From Paramecium tetraurelia (taxonomy: Eukaryota > Ciliophora > Oligohymenophorea > Peniculida > Parameciidae), in the NCBI RefSeq assembly GCF_000165425.1, contig NW_001798985.1:1-64000 (forward strand): a DNA stretch of 64,000 bases. The letters are read 5' to 3'. A program made the translations under genes and the position numbers. The notes under the pieces are model-generated. The model saw only the letters and a program-made list of their open reading frames with translations, ran no database searches and was not told the origin of the DNA. Every line of letters starts with the position of its first letter. Positions within the stretch are counted from its first letter, which is position 1. This document shows, piece by piece, positions 1 through 14,102 of this stretch.

Positions 1-3000
1 GGTGGGGCAAAGCGCTAGGTTATAGCCTACCTATCCGTATATCCTGAAAGATTAAAACAATCACTTTATTTTAATGTTGATGGATCAGTTGCTGTACATA
101 TTCCATTAATCATAGAACATATCTATTATGATTATTTATCCCAATTAAAGAATCTTGAACAAGTTCCACTCACTTGATTATATGTACCACATGTATGACT
201 TGTACATATACTTGTAATACTAGAACTAGCTGGACTCCATGAACATCTATCTTATGCAGCTACACAAGCAGTTTAATCATTATTTGCAGATGAACATGAA
301 TTCATTAAAGTACAAGTTCCACTATCAGCTACAGCCTATGCAGAAGTTGATTATGTAAATACACAGAGTCCATCTAATCCACCAAAATTACAAGCTGTTT
401 TAGTTGTGTAAGTTGAACATTTAGCCTTTGGGATACAAATAGGTTACCATTTGAAATGCAAGATGGTAAAGCAGCTTAACAAACACTAATGGATGTTCCA
501 TTTTGAATATCAGCACAAGAAAGTAATCTACATTTGGCTGTATTATTATTAGTAGTAGAACCAACCTCCCAAAAGCAAATTCCATCATTTCCAACAGCTG
601 TTGAACAAATAATTTAGGTTGAATAACTAGAACAATTTGTTTTAAGTAAACATTTAGTACCATCTGAAGTACAGGTTGATAATTAAGAATTACAAATTGA
701 ATGAGTAACACCATTCAAATCAGAGCAAATTTAATCTCTACAAACACTTTTACTCATATCCCAAGTACAAACACCTGTTGAAGTTATAACACCAGATTCA
801 ACTACAGATCCTTTATCATCTAACTATACATCCTGGTTAAGATTAATATGTTGAACATGCACCTAAAGGAATGCAACCAGTAGTTCCATCTGTTGTACAT
901 TTTTTATTAGCAATTTAACAATCTTTATGAGTTGCATAAAAGGCATCTGCACATGATTTAAATGGTTTACAAATCTTAGGATCAGAAGAATTTAAAGCAG
1001 GAACAGATTAAATGCAAGATCCATCATATCCTGTAGCACATCCACCATCAACATTTGTCTCAGTGCATAATGTAATTCCAATACAATTAGTTCCATTAGT
1101 TGTACATTTATTACTTATCAATTTACAAGATTCATCATTATTCCAAGCTAAACTCTTGCATGATGTATAAGCAAAACAAGCTCCTTTTGACCCATCACTA
1201 GTGGCAAACTTCTCAATCCATAAACATGGCCCATTTGTGCCTTCAATACAAGCTTCTCTAATAGTAGTTAATTCACAACTTTAAACTCTAGCACATCTAC
1301 CATTTTGGTCCAGCAGTACATCCTTATCCTTTAAGTCTAACAAATGGTGTGAGTTGTTCCTATAAAATCTTAACAGTCTTTATCTCTACATTTATTTAAT
1401 GTATAATCCCATGCACATATTGTACCATTTAATGCAGTTATACAAGCAGCATTTACAGAGGCAGCAGAACAACTTGATTTAGCAACACACCCTCCTCCAC
1501 TTTTAGTTGTACAATTTGTAAAATACTTTCCACAATCTACATCAGTCTATAAACTAATTGGGGCAGTATTACAAGTTTTAATTGTACAATATGCTGCAGT
1601 AGTTACAACATTTTAAGAATCTACAACATCTGGTATCCATTCACAAGATTATCCAGTAGAAGATACAACACATCCTGCTTTGTTTTAAGCTTAAACACAT
1701 GTTCCTCTGGCTACACAATTAATACCGTTTGTTGTACATGTAGATAACGCATAACTACATTGTTCATCTGTTGTTAAAACATAATCTTCACATATTTTAA
1801 TTTTGCATTTTATAACATCTATTGTACATCCATATAAATAGTTATTACATTATTCAGCTGTAGCTGTTTCTTCGGGTGCATTTTCACAAGTCTTAGTAAT
1901 ACAATCTGTTCCAGTCCAGTAACAGAGCTGTCCAGTACTATTGTAATAACATTATTTCTAATTCATTAATTCACAAATCTCTGGAATATCTATACAACCT
2001 TATCCATCTGATGAAACTGTACATTTATTGTTGAAATAGGCTTTACATTTTGCATCATCATCAAATTCTGATGTTGCAGGAGCAGTAGAACAAGATTTAT
2101 CATTACATTCTTTTCCATTCCATCCACAAGGATCTCCAAAATCATTTATTTTGCATTACTCAATATCAATATAAGTAGAACAGCCAGCAGTTTATTAACA
2201 TCCTCTTAAAATTGGTTATCCACCATTAGCACCTGGACTAGCATACACTGTACATTTGATACTTTGTGTATTATAATAATTGAAGCAGTCATTGTGAGTT
2301 AATGTTGAAGTAGGAGCAGTTGTACATGACTTATCCTAACAAGCAGGTTCAGGTAAACTACTATTTGTATTCCAAACACAATCTAATCCACTTGCATTAG
2401 TTATGCATTAATCTTTAATAGTATATGAACTACATGGTCCTCTTGCCATGCAACCTGGAACAGCTACTTTATTAAGTGCTCTTACTGTACAACCTAGATT
2501 CGAATCAACTGCAAAGCATTTAGCATGAGTATTATATAAATTTGAAACTTCTATGATTTGACAGACAAGCCAAATCAACACATGTCTTAACAGATGGATT
2601 CCAGAAACATTTTTTATCATTCATATCTAATTTACATTATAATGACGATTTATATAATGAACAAGCAGTTCTAACTTGACATCCACCTGCTCTTGCAACT
2701 GTACAAGCCTATGAATAATTAGAACATTCTGTATCATCATCATGAGAAGCATCTGATGGAGCTGTATCACATCCTTTTCTAATACAAATAGAATTAAACA
2801 CTAAACACACTCCCTCTATTGCATTTAGACATTAAGTAGATGATTAATCTGAACATTTTGCAGTCATGATAGTGCAACCATTATTAGTCTAATTTAGCTG
2901 TACAAGTTTTCAACCAAGAATAACAATTATCATGATTAAATGTAAAACCTGTGGCATTTGCACAAGTTCTAGCCATACATCCTGTACTTCCATTTACAGT

Positions 3001-6000
3001 ACATCCAGCTTTGATTGCACTACAATTATCATGAGTATAATTGTCTGTTCCTAAAAATACTGTTTCACAGGTAGATACACTTAAGGCGGGCACACATGCT
3101 TAATCATTACTAGTGGATGCAATACATAATCCTTCTCCTGCTTGATAGCAATTAGTCATATTAGTTGTATATCCAGAACATTATGCTGCTTTTTGAACAC
3201 AAGCAGTCTTAGCTCTATTAACACTGCATCCCAAATTATATGATTAACATATTTCATAAGTTAATGATACACCTGTAATCTTAGCACAATCAGTAGAAAC
3301 ATTTAAAATAGTAATGCAAGTATTTGAATTATAGAGGTAGCATTTCACATTTATGGATTAAGTACATGATTCAGTTGTTCCTGAATACTACTCGCAAGTT
3401 GATTTATAATCTTAACATGAAGTGCCATCACTTAATGAGGTGCAGCCTTTGTTATAAGAGAAACATATATTATGATTCAGATCAGCCCCAGTAATTGCAC
3501 TACAAGTAGTACCTGTTATTTGGTAGCAAGAATTTTCATACCATAAACAGGAAGTACCATTAGCCAAAGCAACACATGAGTTCTAAGTTGTATAATTTTT
3601 ACAATCTGTCTAGGAGTGTTAACATCCAGTACCATCCTTTAAATTAACACATTCACTATTATATAATTGGCACGTTGCAAGGTTGAGTCCTGTCTTTCCA
3701 TTAACTAAGTTGCATTAAGTGGAAGGATCTGATATAAAAAGGCAAATTGATGCTGCCATCCCATACGCAATCTGGTGAGCAATTTTCTTTCAAAGTATAT
3801 TCTGAACAATTTGATTTCTTTTCTTAGCAAGCAGATCCTGAGTAGTTAACTGTGCAATCAGGATTATATAAAGCACATAGATCGTCAGTCAAATTTGTAC
3901 CAGTTACATAAGCACAATCAGTAGAAGTATTGGTGACAGAGATGCATGTAGAATGCCAGACACAATTACTTTATGGTCCAAAATCTTGCGACCTAGTGCA
4001 ATTCTCGCTTTTTGTATAATCTGCACAAGTGTTTTTCATTTCTTAACAAGAGGTTCCTGCTTTATTTACTGTACATCCATTGTTATAAGAGACACAAATA
4101 TCATGAGTTAAATTTGTTCCAACTACATATACACAGTCAGTAGTTGCATCACTAACAGAAATACAACTAGTTTTCCAAATGCATTTTGAACTTGAGGAAA
4201 CAGAACATGTATCCTGATTTTGGTAATCTGTACATGCTCCTTTTTTATCTTAACAAGCAGTCCCAGCTTTATTTGATGTGCAGATAGAGTTATACCCAGA
4301 GCAATCGGAATCACTCAAACCTGAAGATGCAGTAATAGCTGCACACTCAGTTAATAATTCTCTTGCAGCAACACAATTAGAATTGAGAAAAAGACATACA
4401 TTGAAAGGAGATGCAGCAGCTGAATATGTGCAACTGTCTTCTGTTGTATAATTCGCGCAAACTGCTTTTCTTTCTTGACAGCCAGATTAATCTGCTTTGA
4501 CTGTGCAACCACTATGAAAAGATACACAAGTAGCATCACTAAATTACTCATAATTAGGTCTTGATCTTTGTACAATAAGTAGCAGGATCTGTTACTGGTG
4601 TGCATTTTGTATCGCTCCAAATACATCTAACCTTAGATTATGAATTTCCAGCATAACTACATTTCGACATCTCTGTGTATTGTAAACAACTTATTAGCAG
4701 TTCTTAACAAGCTCTTTTCTCAGCATCTGCAATGCAGCCAGCATTAAAAACAGCACAAAAAGCATCTGTTGTTATATAAGAGGGGTTTACAATTCCCACA
4801 TTCTAGGTATTGCATTAACTGGCAGATGTTATCTAATAGCATTAACCAGTATTGCTCCAACCACAGAGTCCAGCATTTCCATTAGTTAAAGTTCTAATGC
4901 ATTATTATCCTTCGTTATTATATTGTGCACAAGTAGATTTCATCTAATAACATGTCTACTTGCTTGTAGCGGGCCAGCATTCTTTGTGTAATCCATTGCA
5001 ATAATTACTAGTCAAACTAGAACCAGAAACTGAAGCACATTAACTAGGACTTGTGAAAAATATACATTTGCTATCTATCCAAGCACAATAACCGTCATTC
5101 AATGATTTATAACAATTTTTTGCTTCTGTGTATGAAGCACAATTTGATTGAATATATTGACATCCAGCTCCATTCATTAAAGGAATACAAGAAGCATGAT
5201 AACTAGCACATTATTCATCTGTTGCAAGAAGAGCAGATAGTATCTTAGCACATTGATTGGCAGGGTCTGTCACATAAGTGCAAACTGAACCTGTCCATAT
5301 ACAAAACCCTGCTGTACCAGAAGCTAGTGATTATTAGCAATCACCTTCAACATCATAATCTGAACAATTAGCCTTCTTTCCATAACAGCCGTTTCTCGTT
5401 AATTTTGTAGTACACAATGGATTAACTGAAGGGCAATAGCTCTCATTTATTTCAAATGCTTGAATGTGTTTACAAAGAGAACCAGATGTAAATGCTAAAC
5501 AATGTGAACCATCCCAAATACAATTTGCTGCTGTACCTGATGCTGAGGATGTTGTACAATAGTCTTCTGTGTACAGACTACATGAACCTTGTTTTATAAA
5601 GCATTCAGACCCATCTTTTTTGGCTGCAAAAGCCGGATTAAACTATGCACATCTTGCACTTGACATTTAATAGTCCTTAATAGATCCAGCAATTGTCACA
5701 AGGGATATCATTATACGACAACTTCCATTATTCCATATGCATTTTCCTGCTGTACCAGTCGCCTATGATAGAGTACATGAACTTTTAGTTGAATATAAAC
5801 TACATTAAGCTTTCTTCTCCTAGCAAGCAGTCTTTTCGTAATTTACAGTACAATTATTATTGTAAGTAGCGCATAATGAATCTGTCAAGTAAGTTCCAGT
5901 TATGTAGGAACAATGAGTAGCAACTACTGTAACAGCAAGACATTTTGTTCCACTCCAAACACATTAACTTGCTTTTAAGGCAGCTGCAGATACTGTGCAT

Positions 6001-9000
6001 TATTCTTGAGATGTGTATAAATCACATGTAGCTCTCCTATCTTAACACACTGTTTTTTATTTATTTACTGTACAATCAGCGTTATAGGAATTACATATCT
6101 AATGAGTAAGGTTTGTTCCAGTAATTGAAAAACAATTAGAAAAACGAATACAATCAGAACCATTTAGATAACATTTACCTTATTAAGAGACTGTGCAATT
6201 ATCAGTATTACCAGTATAAGAAGTGCAATTTGCTTTAAATTCTTAACACCCACTTCCATCACCTAAAGATGTACATGCAATATTAAATGCTTAGCATTTA
6301 GCATGATATATTCCTGATCCACTTACAAGTGCGCAATCAGACGCTGAACTCACTGATTAACAACTTGGTGGTGTGGCTTTATTCATGACACAATTTGCTT
6401 GTGTTCCAGTTGCATTAGATTTATAACAATTTACATCTGTTGTACCATATCCTGTACATGTAGATTAAATTACAATACAACCACTACCATCCTTTTTAAC
6501 CGAACAAGTTGGGTCTACATTTTAGCAATCTTAGAATGTCAATCCACTTCCAATTTTTAAAGTGCAATCTAATGTACATGCAGTTGAAGTACTAGCATTA
6601 GCTACATTGGTGCATCCCTATCTATAAGCTTTGCACATTTCTTGTGTTCCTTTAAATGTAGAACAAGCTCCTGTTGCAAAAGTTGACAATGAATAGCATA
6701 TTCCATTAATCCATTTACAATCATCTTAAACATTTAAATTTGATATAGTCTTATGACATTAACTAGAAGTTTTATAATTAGAACAAACTGGCTATTTTTA
6801 AACACACCCTTAACCTCCCACTTTTGCAATTATTGTACATGTTTCATTCTGAGTTTGATATTTAAGACATTCTTCATCTGAATCAAATAGATCAGAATCT
6901 GGAGTGTCATCACAAATCGCATTTCTACAAACTGTTCCTGTCCAATAACAATTCTTTTATGCAGATGTAATTTTGCAATTCTCTTAGATTTTATATGATG
7001 TACAAGTAGTGGCTAAGGGGTAAGCATGCTGTACTATCATCATTAACTGTACATTGATTGAATATGTTATAACAATCGTTATGTGTTGTTAATATTATAT
7101 TTGTACATATCTTTTCGACACAATTAGATCCATTCCAATAACAATCACCATTAGATTTAGATCTATCTTTACAATTTGAATGAACTAACTATGAACAACT
7201 TGTGGGCTTAATCATACATCCATCTTAACTATTATTTGAAATGCAAGGATATGATGTTTAAGTACAGCTATCTTGAGCATTATTTGTAATGCATATACTC
7301 AAGTAACTTTAACAATTATCAAATGTGAATTTTCCAATTGAAAGTGCTCCTGGTGAACCTGATAAATTTGCGGTTGTACAAGATTTTTCAACGCATTTGT
7401 TTTATAAAGAATCCCAAAAACAGGTTGGAAATGTTGCTCTTGTAATATTACAATTTTCAGATGATTTTCTAGAATCGCAAGTTTTAGGTAAATCTTAGCA
7501 TCCTTAAATAGTTGAGGTTCCATTTATTGTTATTGGATTATTAGCCACACAAGAAGATAAATAAGCTTGACAGTCTGAAGTTGTCGAAATAGTTTTGGGA
7601 GCAGTATTGCAGGCTTTATCAATACATTAAGATCCTGTCCAACCACAAGATTATTTATTAGCTTTTATTTTGCAAGCAGCTTCTATTGTAATTGCTTCAC
7701 ATTTTAGAGGTATTGTTACACATCCTTTTCCAGTGTTGCTTAATGTACAACTTGAATAATAAGTTTGACATTCAGAATGAGATGTTATTGAATTTGAAGC
7801 CATTGCACATTATTTCTTATAACACCTAGCTTTCCAGATACATATATTGTTGTTTAAATCTTTATCACAAATTGATAAAGTTAATGAATTCTCACATGTT
7901 TTTTCTACACATCCTGTATTTGTAGAATTCACAGTACATGTATTCAAAAAAGATTAACAAAGTTTCGTGATTATTATTACTAGAGGGAGCATTTGCACAA
8001 ATCCTATCTTTGCAACTTCCACTAGCAGCATGCCAAAAGCAAGGTTAGCCTAATGAATTTTTGATACAAGCAACTTCTATTGAGATAAGTGAACAAGTGG
8101 TGTTAATTGTACATCCACCTCCATTTTTGGTAATACATTTATTTGCAGGTAAATATGTTTCACATGCATCATTTGTATTCAATGTTATAGGAGCATTGTC
8201 ACATGTTCTCTTTTGACATCCTCCTCCTGATTAAACTGTACATGTTGATAAATAAGAAGTACATTAATCATGAGTAGTATTAGATTTTGGAGCATTTACA
8301 CATGTTTTTTCTTTACAAGTTGAATCCCATATACAATCAAAGTTATTGATGTTTTTAACACATGCGGTTGAAATATTAGCAGCTGAGCAATCTCCATTTA
8401 GAACACATCCTCCCCCTTACTTAGTTATGCATCCTTTTGAAAATGCAGCACAAGCTGAATTAGTTGTTAATGTAGTTGGTGCATTTGAACATATTTTATC
8501 CACACATGCAGTTCCAGTCCAATAACAATCTTCATTTTTACTATTTTTAATACAAGCGGCTGATATTGTAGCAGCTTAACAAGTAGTTCTAGTAATACAT
8601 CCACCATTAAGTTTTGTAGTACATGATCCATCAGTTTTGAATAATTTACAAGCATCGTCACTATTTAAAGTAGTAGGTGCATTATCACATATTCTATCTT
8701 TACATTATGTTCCATTCCAATAACATTCCATTTTCATTGATTAATCCCAAACACATTAAATTTCTAAACTTTAATCACTACAATTAATTCCACTATCAAT
8801 ACATCCACCTCCTGATTTTGCAGTACAACTTTGTATTTCATGTCTACAGGTCTTGGTATGGGGTTGGAATTTAATTGGTAATTTATCACAAGTATCAGCA
8901 TCAACACAATTATTATTTTTTGTATCCCAATAACAAAAATTATCTAATAAGTTTTTTACACAAGATTATTGTTTTTTATATTTGTCACAATTATCAATTT

Positions 9001-9397
9001 CAACACAATGAACTCCATCAGTAATACATTTATTACTAATAGCTTAACAATCTGAATCTGTTGTTTTGTTGAATACTGTGCAATCTGTAAAAAATGTACA
9101 CTATCCTTCGACCCAAGCACATGCAGAGTAAGATCCACAATTGCCACATGGTTTTTGTTTTGGACATTCCATTTCTTTAAAATTATCACAATATTTTGCA
9201 TAGTTTATGACTGGGTTAATTGTTGTATCCTAATTTTTACATGTATTCTTTGTACTATCCCATTAACATTTTATCATATCATTTTTTTAGCAATCTTCTT
9301 CTGAAAGCAATTAGGAACAATCACATTAAGAAATACTATACTATTAACTTGTTACAAGAGCGACCAATAAGGTCAGGATCAATACTTTAATATTCAT
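1..9397 (-). CDS. Paramecium surface-antigen family protein (3' end outside window; reading frame broken)
   Basis: With TAA/TAG as Gln, the minus strand encodes a very long Cys-rich repeat protein. The start at 9397 is chosen because it opens with a clear signal peptide (MNIKVLILTLLVALVTS) and precedes the first Cys motif. Repeats of roughly 35-75 residues recur, with elements such as CxWxGxxC, CTxxxGCxxRxC and xDxxCxNAP, as in immobilisation (surface) antigens. These coat the cell and cilia, usually through a GPI anchor; that end is not visible here. The frame is open to base 1, so about 3,100 residues lie in the window, longer than classic antigens of about 2,500. The Cys pattern jumps frame at least eight times, for example near 7965, 7015, 2885, 2560, 1340, 820 and 440, through single-base gains and losses not explained by GT-AG introns. 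Either this is a pseudogene or the sequence has errors. Family assignment is firm, integrity is not. Confidence 0.8.
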
Positions 9398-9543
9398 AAA
9401 AGTAATTCATTATAATTTTATTATTTATTTTTGAATAAATCAATAATTTTATATTTTTGGCTTGTTTGAATACATATTTATTTTTCCAAACGCTTTGTAG
9501 CACAATTAAATATCAAAATCAACTCTCATCATTAATTAAATTA

Positions 9544-10053
9544 ATGAACATTCTTGTCGTCGATACAATCCATGAGCAGGCTTCTAACTGTAAGTTAATG
9601 AGTTTCTTAATTGTAATCTCCAATCAAGATGCACTATCTTTAATTTTTGAATACTTTTCAAACTAGAAAGGAACTAAAACAATCAACCTATCCAAGTTGT
9701 ATACTCTTTGTGTTGTAATCATTCGCTTCTTGTATTTGAACTCTGAATTTCAACATTTCACCTGCTCAACAGCTAAATTTCTATTGTATCATATTTTACA
9801 TTTCATAAGTTGCTCTATTCTTGATATTAAGTCACAAACTTCTTGTCGCCTTCTTCTTCTTTAAGAGTTTGTTAGACAAATTGAGCTCCTCTTCATTTAG
9901 GTAAGAAAAATTTTTGAATTCCTAATTGCTCTAATGCTATTGTTTTTTTCTTAAATAAAAGATATATTATATCTGTACAAGTGTGAATGGATTGGTTAAG
10001 CGTTTCAATTACGGGAGAATAAAAGAAAAAAAGAGGAAGACAAAAGCGTATGA
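9544..10053 (+). CDS. doubtful ORF, hypothetical
   Basis: Reading TAA/TAG as Gln gives an open frame of 169 codons from ATG 9544 to TGA 10051. It is rich in Leu, Phe, Ile and Ser and ends in a Lys/Glu-rich tail. A competing open frame on the minus strand (about 9893-10105) overlaps its 3' part, and the plus strand is pyrimidine-rich here, unlike the purine-rich sense strands of the confident genes. No domain is recognised. It lies divergent to the surface-antigen gene, with about 150 bp between the start codons. It may be chance, or the remnant of a decayed gene. Confidence 0.2.
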
Positions 10054-12810
10054 TCTCTATTATTTTTTTATAATTTATAATTGAAGAATGTTTTGTTAAA
10101 TGCAAAAGGTACTAGACTGCCTTCAAGAGTTTAATCAAATGTAATTTCTTCATCAATTGACTAAGGTAATTTAGTTTTTATATTATAAGTAAATATTTAT
10201 GGCAGTTTTGTGGAGGTCTATGTGAAACTAAAATTGTGTCATTTCATCCTAATAAACTTTACTACAATAACAAGACATGCCAATTTAGAAGAATTCTATA
10301 CAAATAGAAAGGTTAATAGAAATATATTCGAATAAATGATGGATATAATTATGTAGAGGAATAAATTTAAAAAAAAATTGTTGCTAAATGGAGTAAATAA
10401 GTTAACTTAAAATAGAGGTAATCAAAAAGGAGAAAGAATAGTATGAATTATACATACAGCAATATAAATTAAATTATCAAAGCAATTACCAAGACATAAA
10501 ATAAAAAGAAATTTTAAATATCTTAAAAGACTAGAATAACTACTCAAAACTAGTAAAATTATGTTACAAGCATAACCAATCAATAAAACTTAAAATATTA
10601 ATAGTGATTTAAAAATGCGTTATATTAGTTTGAATAAAAAAGAAATTTACTTACATATATGAAGGACTTAGAGGAAGATCTCTGCATTTTTAAAGATTCA
10701 GGAGTCCTTTAGTAAAAAAAAAATCAACCTCTATCTCTATTTATATAATATAAATTTTCTATTTTTAGTAATATATAATACTAAAATGATTGAAAAAAGT
10801 AAAATCTGAAAATGTTATAAAGATCATGTAATTAGTATAAATCAATATTTTAACTTAGTTAGTTATATTGATTTTTTTCAATGATAATAAAATGGATGTT
10901 AATGATACTAATAAGTACAAAAATACATTATTTCTTTAAAAATTTAAAACTATAATTTTTCCTTTTGAGTATTGTAAGTTGATGATACCTTGTATTTAAT
11001 ACCAAAATTAATATAATTTAGCTTTGTTGATTAAAATTATTTTTTTCAATTTAATATTTGTATTATAAGTTCCTCATTTTAAGGGATGCAAGAATGTAAG
11101 GTGTATAGAAACTCATTTTGTTTTACATAATTTGAGTTTAATAAATATATGTAGATCCTCATATTGTAGGGTTTTCATTTTATCAAGTTATTATAATTAA
11201 ATTTATTTTGTTAATATATTAATGAATCTACATTTATAAATGACTACTTTTTAAATATGATTAATTTTAGTTGTATCGTTTAAATATTTAGTTAGAGATT
11301 ATTAGATAACAATGATTTTGATGGTTTAAAATAATAGCGTGATTATGGAATGAGCAAACCAATTTATTTGTATAAAATTATCAATTTTTGTTTTTAAAAT
11401 AATTCTGATGAAATCTGAATTATTTTTATTTATTAAAATTATTTAAACATCTTTTATAAGATAAATAGAACAGATTATCATTTTATAAGTAACCAAGATC
11501 CTTTCATTTTGTTAATTCTTTTGAATTTGAAAGCTTGCACAACTTTTAGAAAATACTTTCCTTTATAAAAAAAAAAAAGTTAGAATTCATCCTTCGATAA
11601 GATAAAATTTTATTGAAAGAGAGAAGAAACTGTGATTATTATAGTAAAAAATTATTTAAGATAGGAGGAACCTTGTAAATATTTATAAATTGATCTTTAT
11701 TTTTATTGATTAAATAGAATTAAGTATGAAGACTCTTTTTTTTGAGTTAATTCTTCATCCATTTGATTTAAAATTGGTTGTAATAAATTCAAAATATGAG
11801 ATTTAATATTATGTAAATTTCTTTAAGATAATAGTGCTGAGTCTTAGCCTTATTTGTGAACTCAACATAGTCTTAAGGTTATTTTGATTTATTGATCGAA
11901 AAGTTGTTATCATTATGTGTTTACTTAATACTTAAAGGAAGAAGCGCAATTTGCTTTAGTTGGTGCTGTAAATAGTTTAAGTTTTAATACTAAGTTTAAT
12001 AATTTGCGCTAAATTGCTACTAAAATAATAATCATGCACAATATATTACTTAAATAATTGGACTTTTATCCTTCATAGATAAGTATGAATGTATCTTACT
12101 TGAATTGGATTTAGTTATTTTTATGATGCTTTTCTTAAACCTACTTAATAATTCTCCTTTGTAACAATGGACTTGATTTTGAATAATATTAATAAATTTG
12201 CTTTTTTTAAAAGGTGTACAAAAATGACAGAGATTTCTATAAAATATTGATAATTGTGACTAAAAGTTCTTAACTTTTAGCATAAATTTTGAATTTAGCA
12301 GTGACTATGCTACTAAAATTCACTCATAATAAAAAGATAAAATTAATGGAATTAGTCTTTACATTAAAGACTTCTAATTTAATATTAAGATATGTCATTT
12401 ATCGATTTTAATTCAATAGAGGTTTATGAGGATGTGACGAGTTTTCTGACTAGTAAAATAATCCTCCAATATTTAATTAAAACAATTAAGAAATATTAAA
12501 AAAATTAAAAATACAAAACAAAATTACAATATTAAAAAATTACAAATAAAAACAAAAGAAAAAATACCAATTTTATAAAAAAGGGCAGAAGTATTATATC
12601 TATAACATCTTTACATCTTTTGAAAGCTATAAATATACAGCAAAATTATATTGATTTATATATTGTTTATATTTAATAAACATAGATTTAATTGAAAAGA
12701 TCTTTAGTTCTAATAAATTAATCATGATATGAGACTCTAAATTCGATTGTAAATTATACTTTCAAATGATGTAAATAGCATTAAATAAAGATACTTCAAT
12801 TATTTTAGTG
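10054..12810. other. gene-poor AT-rich stretch, no gene called
   Basis: About 2.7 kb with no convincing gene on either strand, which is unusual against the dense packing elsewhere. One minus-strand frame between about 11.1 and 11.85 kb stays free of TGA for roughly 250 codons, but it lacks motifs and a credible start. At this AT content such a frame could arise by chance. A small hairpin lies at 12260-12280. I see no terminal repeats or transposase motifs. Decayed genes or long untranslated and regulatory DNA are both possible. Confidence 0.5.
12260..12280. repeat. short inverted repeat (hairpin)
   Basis: CTAAAAGTT, a 3-base loop CTT, then AACTTTTAG form a perfect 9-bp-arm palindrome in the gene-poor stretch. 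No function is evident. Confidence 0.4.
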
Positions 12811-13895
12811 ATGTTTAGTTAAGAAGAAGAAAAGAAAACTTCAAAATATACGAATAAGAAAAAATATATTCTCTAACATTAAAATATAGCGAAATTCAAA
12901 TTAATAATAAATTTATGTTTTAGGCATTTGTATTTTAGGCAAGTAATTGAACTAACTAATGGTATTAATGACCTAAAAAAATAATGGAAAGCATGTTAGG
13001 GCTGTTTATATTAAGGNNNNNNNNNNNNNNNNNNNNNNNNNNNNNNNNNNNNNNNNNNNNNNNNNNNNNNNNNNNNNNNNNNNNNNNNNNNNNNNNNNNN
13101 NNNNNNNNNNNNNNNNNNNNNNNNNNNNNNNNNNNNNNNNNNNNNNNNNNNNNNNNNNNNNNNNNNATTTTAATTGAACTTAAGTTCCATTGATTAATTT
13201 TCAGTTATTATTGTTTGATTTTTTGAAGTATTATTATCTTAGGATAATTTAATATTTGATTTCAAAAATGATTTACGTAATATAAAGAATGAATTCATAT
13301 CATAAATTTTATAAATAAATATAATAATATTCTCTAATAAATTGAAAAATTGTATAATACTAAAGTAATTGAACTAACTAATGGTATTAATGACCTAAAA
13401 AAATAATGGAAAGCATGTTTAAGATCTGTTTAATATTAAGGTTATATGAAAAAGCGTTTGCAATGAATAACAATAAAAAATAGTAAAAAGTAAATGATAA
13501 TCTGTATTTTTGTAATAGAAGGAAATAGAAGATCTTTAAATTTGTCACAAAGGGTAACCATTCTGTGAAAACTATTTATTGAATAATTTAACTAAGGTTC
13601 ACAATTAGGATCTTATATGATAATATGTTAGAAATTATCTAGCATTTGAATCAAAGTATTGAATCCTTTTTATAGAATATGAGAATATTAGCATAAAATT
13701 TATAAAACAAGAGATGAGTGTAAGGGGAAATAGAATCATAATTCCAGGATAAAAGGGAAAGCGTCATCACTTTTAAATAATTAAAACTCCTCATACAATG
13801 AGGATAGGGTGCTGATATTTGATCCTCACTAAGAAAACAATGTATAATAGTAAAGGAGAAGATCAAGGGGTGAAAGATTAAAGTTGGAGCATTGA
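12811..13895 (+). CDS. possible coiled-coil protein interrupted by assembly gap
   Basis: A frame from ATG 12811 begins MFSQEEEKKTSKYTNKKK and runs in phase into the segment ELTNGINDLKKQWKAC, then meets a 150-N gap. After the gap the same segment recurs (13363-13441), followed by KRKQKIFKFVTKGNH, ILYDNMLEIIQHLNQSIE and an Arg-rich tail ending at TGA 13893. The pieces are not all in one frame, and short introns would be needed between them, for example GTAAATGATAA...GTAATAG near 13488. The content looks like a helical, Gln/Lys-rich protein. No family is recognised. The 3' end lies about 200 bp before HSF. Boundaries are uncertain because of the gap and the duplicated flank. Confidence 0.35.
12941..13016 (+). 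repeat. direct repeat, copy 1 (abuts assembly gap)
   Basis: This segment is nearly identical to 13363-13441 over its first ~60 bases and then diverges by small indels right at the gap edge. It is in frame with the possible coiled-coil gene. Confidence 0.8.
13017..13166. other. assembly gap (150 N)
   Basis: Exactly 150 consecutive N. The round size suggests an estimated scaffold gap. The direct repeat on its two sides suggests unmerged overlapping contig ends or a collapsed tandem duplication. Confidence 0.98.
13363..13441 (+). repeat. direct repeat, copy 2
   Basis: Second copy of the ~76-79 bp segment, 422 bp downstream of copy 1. It encodes the same peptide (ELTNGINDLKKQWKAC) and then differs by small insertions. 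Confidence 0.8.
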
Positions 13896-14102
13896 TGATG
13901 TTGAAATAATCAAAGATTGATTAGATACTGTGAATAATCTGATTTTTTAATTTTAAATAAAGATTAATTATTTTGGGGGAGTGTTCATTTAATTGTGAAT
14001 GTTCGTGAGATTGAATTTCGAAGTATCTTAAGGAAGAAAAGAACATTCGATGAATTTCTAATATTGTAATTGGAAATTAATAATATAAATATCGTATAAT
14101 CA

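Noticed and set aside
421-714. Short standard-code minus frame inside the antigen gene
   Set aside because: It has almost no Cys and lies out of frame with the Cys-rich repeat, so it is a shadow frame.
7004-7040. A 22-nt GT-AG segment at the 7015 frame jump as an intron
   Set aside because: Removing it deletes a repeat Cys and the STxC motif. Skipping one base in a CCCC run keeps the repeat pattern, so an indel is more likely. The segment is also unusually GC-rich for an intron here.
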